17,135 bases of DNA. It comes from Oscillospiraceae bacterium. Its GTDB lineage: Bacteria; Bacillota; Clostridia; Oscillospirales; Oscillospiraceae. The stretch spans positions 1 through 17,135 of the forward strand of contig JAITQY010000124.1 in assembly GCA_031288675.1 (NCBI GenBank), read 5' to 3'. Below, piece after piece: positions 8,157 through 15,675 of this stretch (position 1 is the first letter of the stretch; every line of letters starts with the position of its first letter). The position numbers and the translations under genes are program-made. A model generated the notes under the pieces. It did not search any database. It worked only from the letters and a program-made list of their open reading frames with translations, and was not told the origin of the DNA.

Positions 8157-8405
8157 ATGAACCTGACCATAGAGGACCGCGCGCGTGACTGTGCCGTTTA
8201 CATTATAGAGAATGACGCAACCGTGCGAGCCGCCGCCGCTAAATTCAGCGTAAGCAAAAGCACGGTACATAAGGATATCTCGACCCGTCTGCCTGAGTTC
8301 AGTCCGCTGCTGTACCGGCAAGTCAAAGCCGTGTTAGACAAAAACAAGGCGGAGCGGCATATCAGGGGCGGCAACGCTACGCGGAGAAAATACAAAGGGG
8401 AATAA
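8157..8405 (+). CDS. spoIIID: Sporulation transcriptional regulator SpoIIID
   Basis: The 82-residue product closely follows the SpoIIID pattern: a helix-turn-helix at about residues 23-42 containing KFSVSKSTVHKDI, then RLPE, a basic helix, and the hallmark RHIRGG-ATRRKYK tail (68-80). By family knowledge SpoIIID is a DNA-binding regulator in the mother cell that tunes sigma-E genes and sigK. I chose the ATG at 8157 rather than 8112: GGGAG at 8141-8145 is correctly spaced and the family starts just before the first helix. CATAGAAT at 8115-8122 resembles a sigma-E -10 (CATACAAT), but I see no good -35, so the promoter is unresolved. It converges on the lipoprotein gene across a shared terminator. 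The usual neighbour mbl is not present. Confidence 0.95.
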   Translation: MNLTIEDRARDCAVYIIENDATVRAAAAKFSVSKSTVHKDISTRLPEFSPLLYRQVKAVLDKNKAERHIRGGNATRRKYKGE

Positions 8406-8408
8406 TGA

Positions 8409-8445
8409 AAAGCGCTCTCCGGTGAAACCGGAGGGCGCTTTGACT
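8409..8445. terminator. Bidirectional terminator between spoIIID and the convergent lipoprotein gene
   Basis: A 15-bp stem with one G-T wobble (8409-8423 with 8427-8441, loop GAA) sits between the two convergent stops. The plus strand continues with TTTGACTTT and the minus strand with TTTCATTATT, so it can serve both genes. Confidence 0.85.
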
Positions 8446-8454
8446 TTGCCAGCG

Positions 8455-9768
8455 TTATTTTGCCGCTGTGATTGCGTCAAGCAAGTTCATTGCGGAGGAC
8501 TCAGTGTCAGGAGTGTATGAGAGAATCAAATTTGCCATTTCTCCGTTGATTTTGCGCAGAGCGTAAAACTGTGTCATTAGACTGTCGTTAACGGCGAATA
8601 TAGCATAAGTCCATTCTTTGCCGGCAATCGTGCGGGTTCCGCGTTCAAGCTCGGCGTAGGTAAGTCCCTGCTCCTCCATAACCGTGAACTGTACCGCCAT
8701 CATATCCAGCATGCCACTCTCCGTTATACCGCTTGTCAAAAGGTTGGCTGAGAGATTTTGGTATATCAGCATGAGGCTCGGAGTACCGGGATACATCGCC
8801 GCCTGAATGATAAAATCGTAGGCGATAGGCTGTGCCGCTGATTCGGAAGTTGAACCGTTATTGCCGGCTTCTTCAGCAACTGCCTCATAGTCTGCGGCGG
8901 TAAAGCCCTCCGGGAGAATGATTTGCAGGTTAGACCATTCATTGGTAAAAGTGGTGCGCGATTCGTTCCAAGAGCCGAGATGAATAGTTTCGTCTTCAAA
9001 AGAAATGTTGGAATCTTGCACAGGGACTATAGGTACAAATAAATCCAGAAAGCTCATAGCGGAATCTTTTGTTGAGTCGGTGGATGTTAAGATCAGATAT
9101 GCCATCACTCCGTTGATATTACGCAGAGCCCAGAAGGTATAAGTGTGTTGAGAAGTATTAATATCCTCAACAGAAGCGATAGCGTATGCCCATGTTGCTC
9201 CGGCAATAGTACAAGTGCCACGCTCTATTTCGATATGGTGGTTGGAATTAGATATGATTTCGTTAATCATTGTAAATTCGGTAATCAAAGCATTGTTATA
9301 TTTTAGTAATAAATCTTCATATTTTAGTAGGCAGAAATCCGGAATATCTGAAGATGTGTTGCGTATAATAAAATCGTAAGCTGTACTTTTTTCAATTGTA
9401 TCAAAATCTATACTGTTTATGTCTATGCCATCTGCCTCCGCTTGGTCAGGCCATTGTTCGTAGTAGTGATCTGCAAAGAACTTATAATCGGCTAACTGTG
9501 CATCTGAATCTGCAATAAAACCCTCCGGAAGAGTGATTTGCAGATTAGACCATTCGTTGGTAAAAATGGTGCGCGATTCGTTCCAAGAGCCGGTTTGTAT
9601 AGAGGAAGGTTCGGCGGTTTCTTCGGGAAGTTCTTCGGTTGCCCCAGGCGCAGGTTCGGAGGTAGGTTGTCCGGCGGGTTGAGTGTCCGTGCCGGATTTA
9701 GCGCTGCCGCACGCGGTTAACGTGAGGAACAAGGCGAATGTGATAGTCAGAGTAAAAATTTTTTTCAT
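8455..9768 (-). CDS. Lipoprotein with two tandem copies of an unrecognised domain
   Basis: I do not recognise the family. The 437-residue protein begins with a lipoprotein signal peptide (MKKIFTLTITFALF, lipobox LTAC, lipidated C20), then a Pro/Glu/Thr-rich linker to about residue 58. Two homologous domains follow at about 60-245 and 264-436. Each starts GSWNESRT-FTNEWSNLQI-LPEGF and carries a later ERGT-TIAG--W-YAI motif and a hydrophobic end with SAM-(F/N)LLD-like sequence. The start is M at 9768, not 9786: AAAGGA lies just upstream of it. The DNA of the two copies is nearly identical at 8906-8977 and 9521-9592 (5 of 72 bases differ, all transitions), indicating recent duplication. It is probably transcribed with the upstream minus-strand lipoprotein gene; 56 bases separate them. 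Function unknown, located on the outer face of the membrane. Confidence 0.85.
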   Translation of the reverse strand: MKKIFTLTITFALFLTLTACGSAKSGTDTQPAGQPTSEPAPGATEELPEETAEPSSIQTGSWNESRTIFTNEWSNLQITLPEGFIADSDAQLADYKFFADHYYEQWPDQAEADGIDINSIDFDTIEKSTAYDFIIRNTSSDIPDFCLLKYEDLLLKYNNALITEFTMINEIISNSNHHIEIERGTCTIAGATWAYAIASVEDINTSQHTYTFWALRNINGVMAYLILTSTDSTKDSAMSFLDLFVPIVPVQDSNISFEDETIHLGSWNESRTTFTNEWSNLQIILPEGFTAADYEAVAEEAGNNGSTSESAAQPIAYDFIIQAAMYPGTPSLMLIYQNLSANLLTSGITESGMLDMMAVQFTVMEEQGLTYAELERGTRTIAGKEWTYAIFAVNDSLMTQFYALRKINGEMANLILSYTPDTESSAMNLLDAITAAK

Positions 9769-9824
9769 AAAAATTCCTTTCGGCATATGAAGGGAGTAAT
9801 AATGAAGTAAGTTTGCAGGTGAAA

Positions 9825-10457
9825 TTAGCGGGCAGGAGCAATAGTGTCAAGTAAAGATAATACATAGTCTTCGTCATCTGAGTGACATATGTAATTCAAG
9901 CTCATGGCTACGCTTCCGATTTTACGGATAGAAAGGCAATGTATTATCTGACTACCATTGACAGAGAAGATGACATATGCCCATTCACCGCCTGCGATAG
10001 TACGCGTTCCTCGCTCTAATTCGGTATAAATCATACCCTGTGCTTCCATAACAAAACTATAAGAAATTATCATGTCGATTATCGTAGCTTCATCCATATC
10101 ATTAAGTTGTTGGGAATCTTCAATGCTTTGGTAATCAAGAGAGATATTGACAGGACCGTTTGATGAAAAACCGTTAATATAGAAATCAGTTATTACTCGT
10201 TGTTTAACTTCGTCAGAGAATATATTTCCTCAAGCTTCGCTTAACTGCTTAGATAAATTTATTTCCTCATTAGTGACGGCGCGAAATCCATCCGGCAAAG
10301 TAAACTTTATATTTGACCATTCGTTTACGAAAATGGTTTTATCTTCGTTCCAAGAGCCGAGCTGAATTTCATCAGTAGAAATGGGTACGGTTTTGCCGCA
10401 CGCGGTGAACATGAGGAACAAGGAAAACAAAGTTAAAGCGGTAATAAAACGTCTCAT
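9825..10457 (-). pseudogene. Lipoprotein of the same family interrupted by an in-frame TGA
   Basis: The frame opens at ATG 10455-10457 with a good ribosome site (GGAGT) and a lipoprotein signal (MRRFITALTLFSLFLMFTAC). It matches the domain of the neighbouring lipoprotein: LGSWNEDKTIFVNEWSNIKFTLPDGF early, then ERGTRTIAGGEWAYVIFSVN late, ending LLDTIAPAR. After 75 codons there is one TGA (10230-10232). The same frame continues without further stops to TAA at 9825, giving 209 sense codons in all. No frameshift is needed. The promoter is intact. The simplest reading is a recent nonsense mutation; a sequencing error or stop read-through are alternatives. The N-terminal piece alone would be a 75-residue truncated lipoprotein. 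Confidence 0.82.
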
Positions 10458-10482
10458 ATAGATTACTCCAATCTTTGGTAAG

Positions 10483-10511
10483 AGTATAATATGCTTTTGG
10501 ATGATTGTCAA
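10483..10511 (-). promoter_or_regulatory. Consensus promoter for the interrupted lipoprotein gene
   Basis: On the minus strand TTGACA (10506-10511) and TATACT (10483-10488) are 17 bases apart, 26 bases upstream of the start codon. It lies in the 69-base gap after spoIID, where no terminator is seen, so the lipoprotein genes may be read both from here and from spoIID. Confidence 0.75.
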
Positions 10512-10526
10512 GGGCAGACTGATATT

Positions 10527-11591
10527 TTATCCGCTTACAGACAGAGGACAAACGTCTGAGCCGCGGTAATAGTACAGCAGAATATCCTTATAACCCATAC
10601 CCTGCTTGGCGAGTTCATTTGCCCCATACTGGCTTAAACCTACTCCGTGACCGTAGCCGACTACATTGAATGTTATAGAGCCGTCAGCGATTACCCAAGT
10701 TATATTTGCGCTGCGTAATCCGAACAGCAGGCGCAGTTCCGTACCTGTGAGAGTTACTCCGCCGAGTGATAGTGATATTATCCTGCCGGCGTCGCTGCGT
10801 TTTACGTCTTTGAACCAGTCGGCACTACTTCCGCTGAGCGACATTTCGGGATATTCGGCAAGCGCCGTGAGCCTGAACTCTGAAGTTGAGAGCGTTACGG
10901 CAGTCTCGAAATCCGGAACGCTGTCTGCGGTTTCCGGCGAATCTACAGATTGCAGGTATGGCAGCTGTTTCGACCATACGTTTGAACTGTCCTCCGTATT
11001 GCCGCCGCTGGATGAGTGGAATACGGCGAGTATAGGCTCGCCGTCGAACATTACAAGCATTCCGTCGGTGTTATCCACCGCCTCCGTGATTTTTTCGATG
11101 TTGACAGTATAGCTGCCGCCCCATTTATCACGCAACGCGTTATCAGAGAGCCACGCTTTACAGTGCATAGGGTCGTCGCACGTATCCGCGTCAGGATGCA
11201 CGCCGTTGCTTTGGGCGTGATTAACGCGGTAGTAGGTGTATGTTCTTGCCGCAGCCGCCTGGGCTTTAAGAGCCTCAGGCTCGAAGCTTGCGGGCATCTC
11301 TGCCGCAACTACACCTATAAGATAGTCGCGCAGAGTAAGTGTTTGCGTCTTGCCGCCGGAAAAAAGCCGTAGACTTACGTTAGCGTCAGCGGCGTTATCT
11401 AACGAGGGCAAGGTATTATCGTTTTGAAGCGGGTATGTAAAGAATGTACTCTCCGGCTCGGCGGCGATTTGACTAATCTCGGAGGGATTGTCCTCTTTTA
11501 GATGGTCACCGGAGCGTTGGTTAGAAAGCAGTAACGGCAATAATAGCGCAAGCGCGGCAAGAAAAATCGCAATCGGTAAAATAATTTTCAT
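10527..11591 (-). CDS. spoIID: Stage II sporulation protein D (SpoIID/LytB-domain lytic transglycosylase)
   Basis: The 354-residue protein has an N-terminal membrane anchor (residues 2-23), a variable linker, and the SpoIID/LytB domain from about 70 to the end. Visible family marks are LRDYLIGVVAAEMPASFEPEALKAQAAAARTY with the probable catalytic E98, the metal-binding-type pair C138 and C144 (TCDDPMHC), VFHSSSGGNTEDS near 190, and GYGHGVGLSQYGA near the C-terminus. By family knowledge SpoIID cleaves denuded glycan strands, working with SpoIIM and SpoIIP to drive engulfment of the forespore. AGGAAG precedes the ATG. A sigma-E-like promoter lies directly upstream. The gene is divergent from a membrane-protein gene pair and is followed by two lipoprotein genes. 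Confidence 0.95.
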   Translation of the reverse strand: MKIILPIAIFLAALALLLPLLLSNQRSGDHLKEDNPSEISQIAAEPESTFFTYPLQNDNTLPSLDNAADANVSLRLFSGGKTQTLTLRDYLIGVVAAEMPASFEPEALKAQAAAARTYTYYRVNHAQSNGVHPDADTCDDPMHCKAWLSDNALRDKWGGSYTVNIEKITEAVDNTDGMLVMFDGEPILAVFHSSSGGNTEDSSNVWSKQLPYLQSVDSPETADSVPDFETAVTLSTSEFRLTALAEYPEMSLSGSSADWFKDVKRSDAGRIISLSLGGVTLTGTELRLLFGLRSANITWVIADGSITFNVVGYGHGVGLSQYGANELAKQGMGYKDILLYYYRGSDVCPLSVSG

Positions 11592-11613
11592 TTTGGTACT
11601 TCCTTTTTCGTAA

Positions 11614-11640
11614 AGTATATGCTATAGTAGTACAAGGTAT
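11614..11640 (-). promoter_or_regulatory. Candidate sigma-E promoter for spoIID
   Basis: On the minus strand ATA (11638-11640) and CATATACT (11614-11621, six of eight to CATACAAT) are 16 bases apart. This is the expected arrangement for mother-cell sigma-E promoters and would start transcription about 15 bases before the spoIID ATG. The match is partial; assignment rests mainly on the gene being spoIID. Confidence 0.5.
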
Positions 11641-11725
11641 GGATTGTGAATCTTATGCAGGCGAAGCAATGTTTTTATCTATAACTAATTTATGTTTACA
11701 AATATCCGAATAGGACAGGTGAAAT

Positions 11726-12643
11726 ATGAAAAAATTAAATGCGTTGGCGGTTTCCTTTGTTGTTAGCCTGGTTGTATGCTGCCTTGCTTTCTCGCTGAGG
11801 CTGATGGCGCAGTCTCGACAATGGACATTTGAAATATACGCGCTTGCAGCGTTGATAATAATTGCGGCGGTAAGCGCGCTCGTAAGCGGAACGGTATTAT
11901 CAAAATCTTATCAGCTTCCGCAGGGACTTAGCAAAGCTATGTCTTACAGTCCAAAACCGCTGATAGCGGTGTTTGCGGTATTATTTGCCGTGGTGAATAC
12001 ATGGTATGCGTACGACTTATTCCTCGCTGCGGAGACACGTGAGCTTAATACTTCGCTTAATGCCGCGCTTGCAGCGTTGAGCGGCGTCGCGTTCTCCGCC
12101 GCGCTTATTTTAGCGGGTAAGCGGACGGAGGGACTGCTGCGGCTTTGTTTTTTGATAATGGTAGTATACTGCTGTCAGGATTTGATTATGCAGTACAGTC
12201 TGAACTCTGCAAATCCGGACAAAACTTCATATGTGTGGGCGCTTGCAGGGCAGGGGATAAGCGCGCTTGCGTTTTTAAGCGTAATGGCATTGTCAGCAAC
12301 GCGAAAATTCACTACGCTTAGGATGCTGTGGACATATCTGCGCGTTGCCGCCGTACTGACGGCGATAGCGATAGCTACAGACTTATTCCGCAGCGTTGAA
12401 GCAACTCCTCAGGCGGAGCTTATGATGGTTCGGGTTCTTACGCTGTGGCTGACGGAGCGCATAATTATAGTCAATCTTACTAAGCGGTCTGAAATTCCGG
12501 AAGCCAAGATAAATCGGGAAACCGATATTTCAGTCGATATTCCAATGCCGGAGGAACCGGAGTATGTTCCCGATAAGTATGAGACGGCGACGGAAATGAC
12601 GGTTGATGACATTCTGAAAGAAATTGAAAACGACATTTATTAA
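11726..12643 (+). CDS. Unrecognised polytopic membrane protein
   Basis: I do not recognise this 305-residue protein. Hydrophobic segments are visible at about 8-25, 36-57, 78-98, 109-128, 137-155, 171-190, 203-221 and perhaps 229-246, so seven or eight membrane spans. They are followed by an acidic, probably cytoplasmic tail of about 50 residues (PMPEEPEYVPDKYETATEMTVDDILKEIEND). Several cysteines lie in spans 1 and 5. The ribosome site is modest (GGACAGGTG before the ATG). It overlaps the next gene by 20 bases, so the two products probably work together in the membrane. It is divergent from spoIID, and a sporulation role is only a guess. No clear promoter was found in the 134-base gap upstream. 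Confidence 0.8.
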   Translation: MKKLNALAVSFVVSLVVCCLAFSLRLMAQSRQWTFEIYALAALIIIAAVSALVSGTVLSKSYQLPQGLSKAMSYSPKPLIAVFAVLFAVVNTWYAYDLFLAAETRELNTSLNAALAALSGVAFSAALILAGKRTEGLLRLCFLIMVVYCCQDLIMQYSLNSANPDKTSYVWALAGQGISALAFLSVMALSATRKFTTLRMLWTYLRVAAVLTAIAIATDLFRSVEATPQAELMMVRVLTLWLTERIIIVNLTKRSEIPEAKINRETDISVDIPMPEEPEYVPDKYETATEMTVDDILKEIENDIY

Positions 12644-13901
12644 CAGATTAAAATCAACTTTCGTCAGGCTTTCCGCAGTGCAGCGAATTGAGCGCGCGAA
12701 GCTTATTCTCCTTGCCGTACTTATAGTAAGCGGAATAGTATTAGGTTACTTTACCGGAACGTTCAGTGACATATTACAATTTGAGGCAGAGCCTGTTCCG
12801 ACGCTGAATGTTGCCGGTAAATTCGCGCCGGCGGCTTATCCGTATGCTATTTTGATAAGCAGCGCGGCAGGTGAACACCGCGGAGCGATTTACAATGCTG
12901 ACGATCTCTCAAATACGTGGAATGCGGCTTCGCTTGCGCTTGGAGAAGCTTTAGGCACTGCCGGAAACGCGATAAGTGTCCGGGAAGAAGAGTTTCGTGC
13001 CGCTGTGGGAGGAGAGGGAATAGTATTTGCATACAGGTTTCCGATTCAGCTTGAAGTACTGCTTAACTGGCTTAACGTAAACGGTACAGTCAGTTTTGAA
13101 GAAGCAACTAATATGATTTGCCTTTCGGCAAGCGGAGGATTTGCAAATTCTGCGGAGAATTATACGCTCTATTACCAAACAGATGACGGACGCTTTTTTA
13201 AGCGTGACGGTGTTTCCTCAGTTAATGGATATGCTAACGCGCTGTTCGCGCTGTCGTTGCCATCCGTCTATTTTGCGTTCGAGGATCCGGATTGCCATTT
13301 GATCAACGACTATGCAATTTTGCCGGATAATTCGCCTAAGCTTAATACGCTGAATGTAAAAATCCCGCAGATTCCTAAGGCTATGGTGCGCGAAATACTC
13401 AGCGAATTGGGGATGAATCCGTATAACTCATCTGATTATAAAGACGGTGATGCGACCGTATATGCGGAAAGCGGCACGACATTGAAGATATATGATTATG
13501 GATTGATTGAGTATACCACAAAAAGCGAAGGATATATCAGCCTTAGCGCTGCGGAGTCGATAAACCTTGCTTACAGTGTGCTCACGAAGCTTGCGGAATC
13601 TAATGAGCTTCAGCTCTCGGAATGCAATGTCACCGGCAGCAGATATGAGATGAAGTTTGATTATATTCACAATGGAATGGCAGTGCGTCCGGGAGCGTCA
13701 GCAACCGTAGTCGTAGACGGGGGGCGTATACGCTCGTTGTCTGTGACGCTTAGGGAGTACGAAACTACACCGGACGCAGGTATTTTGCTGCCGATGAGGC
13801 AGGCTTTGGCAGCCGCCGGCGCGGACGCATACTCAATGGAAGTTATCTATGAGGAGCAGGGAAATGTTGCCGTTCCTGTTTGGATAGCACAAAAAAAGTA
13901 A
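12624..13901 (+). CDS. Unrecognised single-pass membrane protein with a large extracytoplasmic domain
   Basis: The frame begins at a TTG (12624) inside the end of the upstream gene; a GAAAG stretch is the only ribosome-site-like sequence, so coupling to the upstream gene is likely and the exact start is uncertain. The 425-residue product has a basic N-terminus, one membrane span at about 27-44, and about 380 residues outside. The C-terminal third (ESINLAYSVLTKL, a beta-rich YEMKFDYIHNGMAVRP-like stretch, and a final VAVPVWIAQ) recalls the fold order of YycH/YycI-type regulators of the WalK kinase. This is a weak impression, not an identification, and no kinase gene is nearby. The 20-base overlap with the membrane protein gene argues for a two-protein unit. 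Confidence 0.75.
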   Translation: MKTTFINRLKSTFVRLSAVQRIERAKLILLAVLIVSGIVLGYFTGTFSDILQFEAEPVPTLNVAGKFAPAAYPYAILISSAAGEHRGAIYNADDLSNTWNAASLALGEALGTAGNAISVREEEFRAAVGGEGIVFAYRFPIQLEVLLNWLNVNGTVSFEEATNMICLSASGGFANSAENYTLYYQTDDGRFFKRDGVSSVNGYANALFALSLPSVYFAFEDPDCHLINDYAILPDNSPKLNTLNVKIPQIPKAMVREILSELGMNPYNSSDYKDGDATVYAESGTTLKIYDYGLIEYTTKSEGYISLSAAESINLAYSVLTKLAESNELQLSECNVTGSRYEMKFDYIHNGMAVRPGASATVVVDGGRIRSLSVTLREYETTPDAGILLPMRQALAAAGADAYSMEVIYEEQGNVAVPVWIAQKK

Positions 13902-13950
13902 TTACAAGTCAAATAACTTTCATAAAAACCTGTAAATCTGCAAAAGGTGA

Positions 13951-13979
13951 TTGACAATATTGTAAGGTTGTGGTATACT
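13951..13979 (+). promoter_or_regulatory. Promoter of the amino acid ABC transporter
   Basis: TTGACA (13951-13956) and TATACT (13974-13979) have a 17-base spacer, 31 bases before the start codon. A perfect 10-bp palindrome ACAATATTGT (13954-13963) overlaps the -35 box and could be part of an operator. Confidence 0.85.
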
Positions 13980-14010
13980 CGAAAAATCAAATATTATTTG
14001 GAGGCAACTT

Positions 14011-14817
14011 ATGAAAAGAATTATTGCTTTAACGGTAGTACTTGCGCTTATGCTGGCTCTTTTTGCGGCGTGCGGCGGTACGGCTGATAAGAAGGAAGAA
14101 GACGGAACAGCGTCTGCGGGCGCGCTTAAAATCGGAATGGAAATCGGCTATCCGCCGATGGAATATGTTGACGCGGACGGTGTTACTCCAATCGGCTTTG
14201 ACGTAGATGTGGCGTATGAACTTGGCAGGCATCTGAACCGTGAGGTTGAGTTAGTTGACACTGCGTGGGATGCTATTTTTACTTCGCTGGACAGCAATCG
14301 CTATGATGCGATTATAAGCTCGGTAAGCATCACGCCGGAGCGTCAGGAAAAGTACATCATTACGAAGGCATACATTGCAAATAAACTGGTACTTATCACC
14401 GCTGCGGACAGTCAGGTTACTAAGCCGGAAGAGCTTGCCGGATTGCGCGTAGCTACTCAGACGGAGACAACGGCTGATATTATGATGAACGAGCTTATAG
14501 ACGGCGGATTGGCGCTCGGCGATTACTTTGTCTATGATAAGATCATTCAGTGCTTTGACGAGCTGAAACTTGGACGCGTGGACGCGGTAATGGTGGACAG
14601 CGTTGTGGCGGCGTATTATCTTGGTGAGGACTCCGAAAGATACAAGACCGCTTGGGAGAACGATGAAGGCGAACCGCTGGGTATCGCGCTCAAAAAAGGT
14701 AACGATGATCTCGCCGCTCAGATTGAGATGGCGCTTGATGAGATGTACGCTGACGGTACGATGAAAACTCTTGCCGAAAAACATTTCGGGCGTGACGTTA
14801 CAGAGGGTGTTCGCTAA
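14011..14817 (+). CDS. Amino acid ABC transporter substrate-binding lipoprotein (SBP family 3)
   Basis: The 268-residue protein starts with a lipoprotein signal (lipobox LFAAC, lipidated C21). The mature part follows the family 3 binding-protein pattern: IGMEIGYPPMEY, GFDVDVAYELG, WDAIFTSLDSNRYDAIISSVSITPERQEKY, and a late FDELKLGRVDAVMVDSVVAAYYL. By family knowledge it captures a polar amino acid or cystine-like solute outside the membrane and delivers it to the permease encoded next. The ligand cannot be deduced. GGAGG at 14000-14004 sets the start. A GC-rich hairpin after the stop probably reduces read-through so that the binding protein is made in excess, a common arrangement. Confidence 0.93.
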   Translation: MKRIIALTVVLALMLALFAACGGTADKKEEDGTASAGALKIGMEIGYPPMEYVDADGVTPIGFDVDVAYELGRHLNREVELVDTAWDAIFTSLDSNRYDAIISSVSITPERQEKYIITKAYIANKLVLITAADSQVTKPEELAGLRVATQTETTADIMMNELIDGGLALGDYFVYDKIIQCFDELKLGRVDAVMVDSVVAAYYLGEDSERYKTAWENDEGEPLGIALKKGNDDLAAQIEMALDEMYADGTMKTLAEKHFGRDVTEGVR

Positions 14818-14835
14818 TTTACTTTGACTGCATAT

Positions 14836-14862
14836 TGCGGGGCGCACGTAACGCGCCCCGCA
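14836..14862 (+). terminator. GC-rich hairpin between binding-protein and permease genes
   Basis: A perfect 10-bp stem TGCGGGGCGC / GCGCCCCGCA (14836-14845 with 14853-14862) encloses a 7-base loop. Only a weak T run follows (TTGGAACTTTT), so partial termination or 3'-end protection of the upstream message is more likely than full termination. Confidence 0.65.
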
Positions 14863-14883
14863 TTGGAACTTTTGCAAACGGCT

Positions 14884-14951
14884 AATGCACAATTGACAGT
14901 TGACAATGGAGTAACCGGATGAGGGTCATTGCCGGTTGTGAATTGTGCATT
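14884..14951. repeat. Inverted repeat with internal competing stems upstream of the permease gene
   Basis: AATGCACAATT (14884-14894) and AATTGTGCATT (14941-14951) are exact inverted copies. Inside, CAATG/CATTG (14904-14908 with 14927-14931) and AACCGG/CCGGTT (14913-14918 with 14932-14937) cross each other and cannot both form as simple nested stems. TTGACA occurs twice in a direct repeat (TTGACAGTTGACA). It resembles the small palindromic intergenic elements of Clostridia. Confidence 0.6.
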
Positions 14952-14990
14952 CTGGTTATACGAATATAGATGGTTGGGAGGATAACGCGA

Positions 14991-15662
14991 TTGGAAAAAG
15001 TAATGGAGATACTGCGGCAAATGTCCGGATGGGTGGATCCGCTTGTAAAATCATCGGGGATTACGCTGTCACTGTCCGTATTATCGGTGATTATAGGAAT
15101 TTTAGGCGGAACGTTTATCGCGCTTGGACGAATCTCAAAAAACAAACTGATTAACAAGGTGTGCGGAGGTTATATTTTCCTTTTCCGCGGAACTCCGTTG
15201 TTGATGCAGTTGTTTTTTATTTACTATGCGTTACCGCTGGCTATCCCGGCGATGACTCTTAATAATAGGTTTGTGGCGGCGCTGATTGCTTTTTCTGTCA
15301 ATAGCGCAGCGTATCAGGCGGAGATAATCCGCGCGGCGATTCAGTCTATCGACCACGGACAAGCTGAGGCGGCTCGGTCGTTAGGGCTTACTCCCAATCA
15401 GACAATGTTCCTTGTTATAATTCCGCAGGCAATCAAACGGATGATACCGCCGATCGGAAATGAATTCATAATGGTACTTAAAGATACCTCATTAGTTTCG
15501 ACGATTGCGCTTGTAGATTTGATGAAGCGCACTTCACAGATACAGAGTTCACAGGCTACGGCGCTTGTCTACTTGCCGAGCGCTGTCATTTACCTGATAT
15601 TCACCGGTGTGTTCACATGGCTGTTCAACCGCCTTGAGCATCACCATGCGCGGTATGAGTAA
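14991..15662 (+). CDS. Amino acid ABC transporter permease (HisM/GlnP type)
   Basis: The 223-residue protein has about five membrane spans and the family marks RGTPLLMQLFFIYYALP (about 66-82) and the EAA loop GQAEAARSLGLTPNQTMFLVIIPQA (123-147) that docks on the ATPase. I chose the TTG at 14991: GGGAGG at 14976-14981 is nine bases upstream, whereas the earlier ATG at 14970 has no ribosome site and the later ATG at 15003 is too far away. It forms the membrane channel, probably as a homodimer since only one permease gene is present. It is followed after 13 bases by the ATPase gene, whose ribosome site overlaps this stop codon. Confidence 0.93.
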   Translation: MEKVMEILRQMSGWVDPLVKSSGITLSLSVLSVIIGILGGTFIALGRISKNKLINKVCGGYIFLFRGTPLLMQLFFIYYALPLAIPAMTLNNRFVAALIAFSVNSAAYQAEIIRAAIQSIDHGQAEAARSLGLTPNQTMFLVIIPQAIKRMIPPIGNEFIMVLKDTSLVSTIALVDLMKRTSQIQSSQATALVYLPSAVIYLIFTGVFTWLFNRLEHHHARYE

Positions 15663-15675
15663 GGAGGCGGCAGTG

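Noticed and set aside
10230..10232. Selenocysteine codon at the lipoprotein TGA
   Set aside because: The family copies next door show no cysteine at the aligned position and I see no convincing SECIS-like stem right after the TGA.
14251..14892. 213-residue minus-strand ORF
   Set aside because: Antisense to the substrate-binding protein gene; no domain pattern and it would read through the intergenic hairpin.
15607..15675. N-terminal extension of the ABC ATPase
   Set aside because: It overlaps the permease gene and has no ribosome site, while the ATG at 15676 has AAGGAGG at ideal spacing and matches family start positions.
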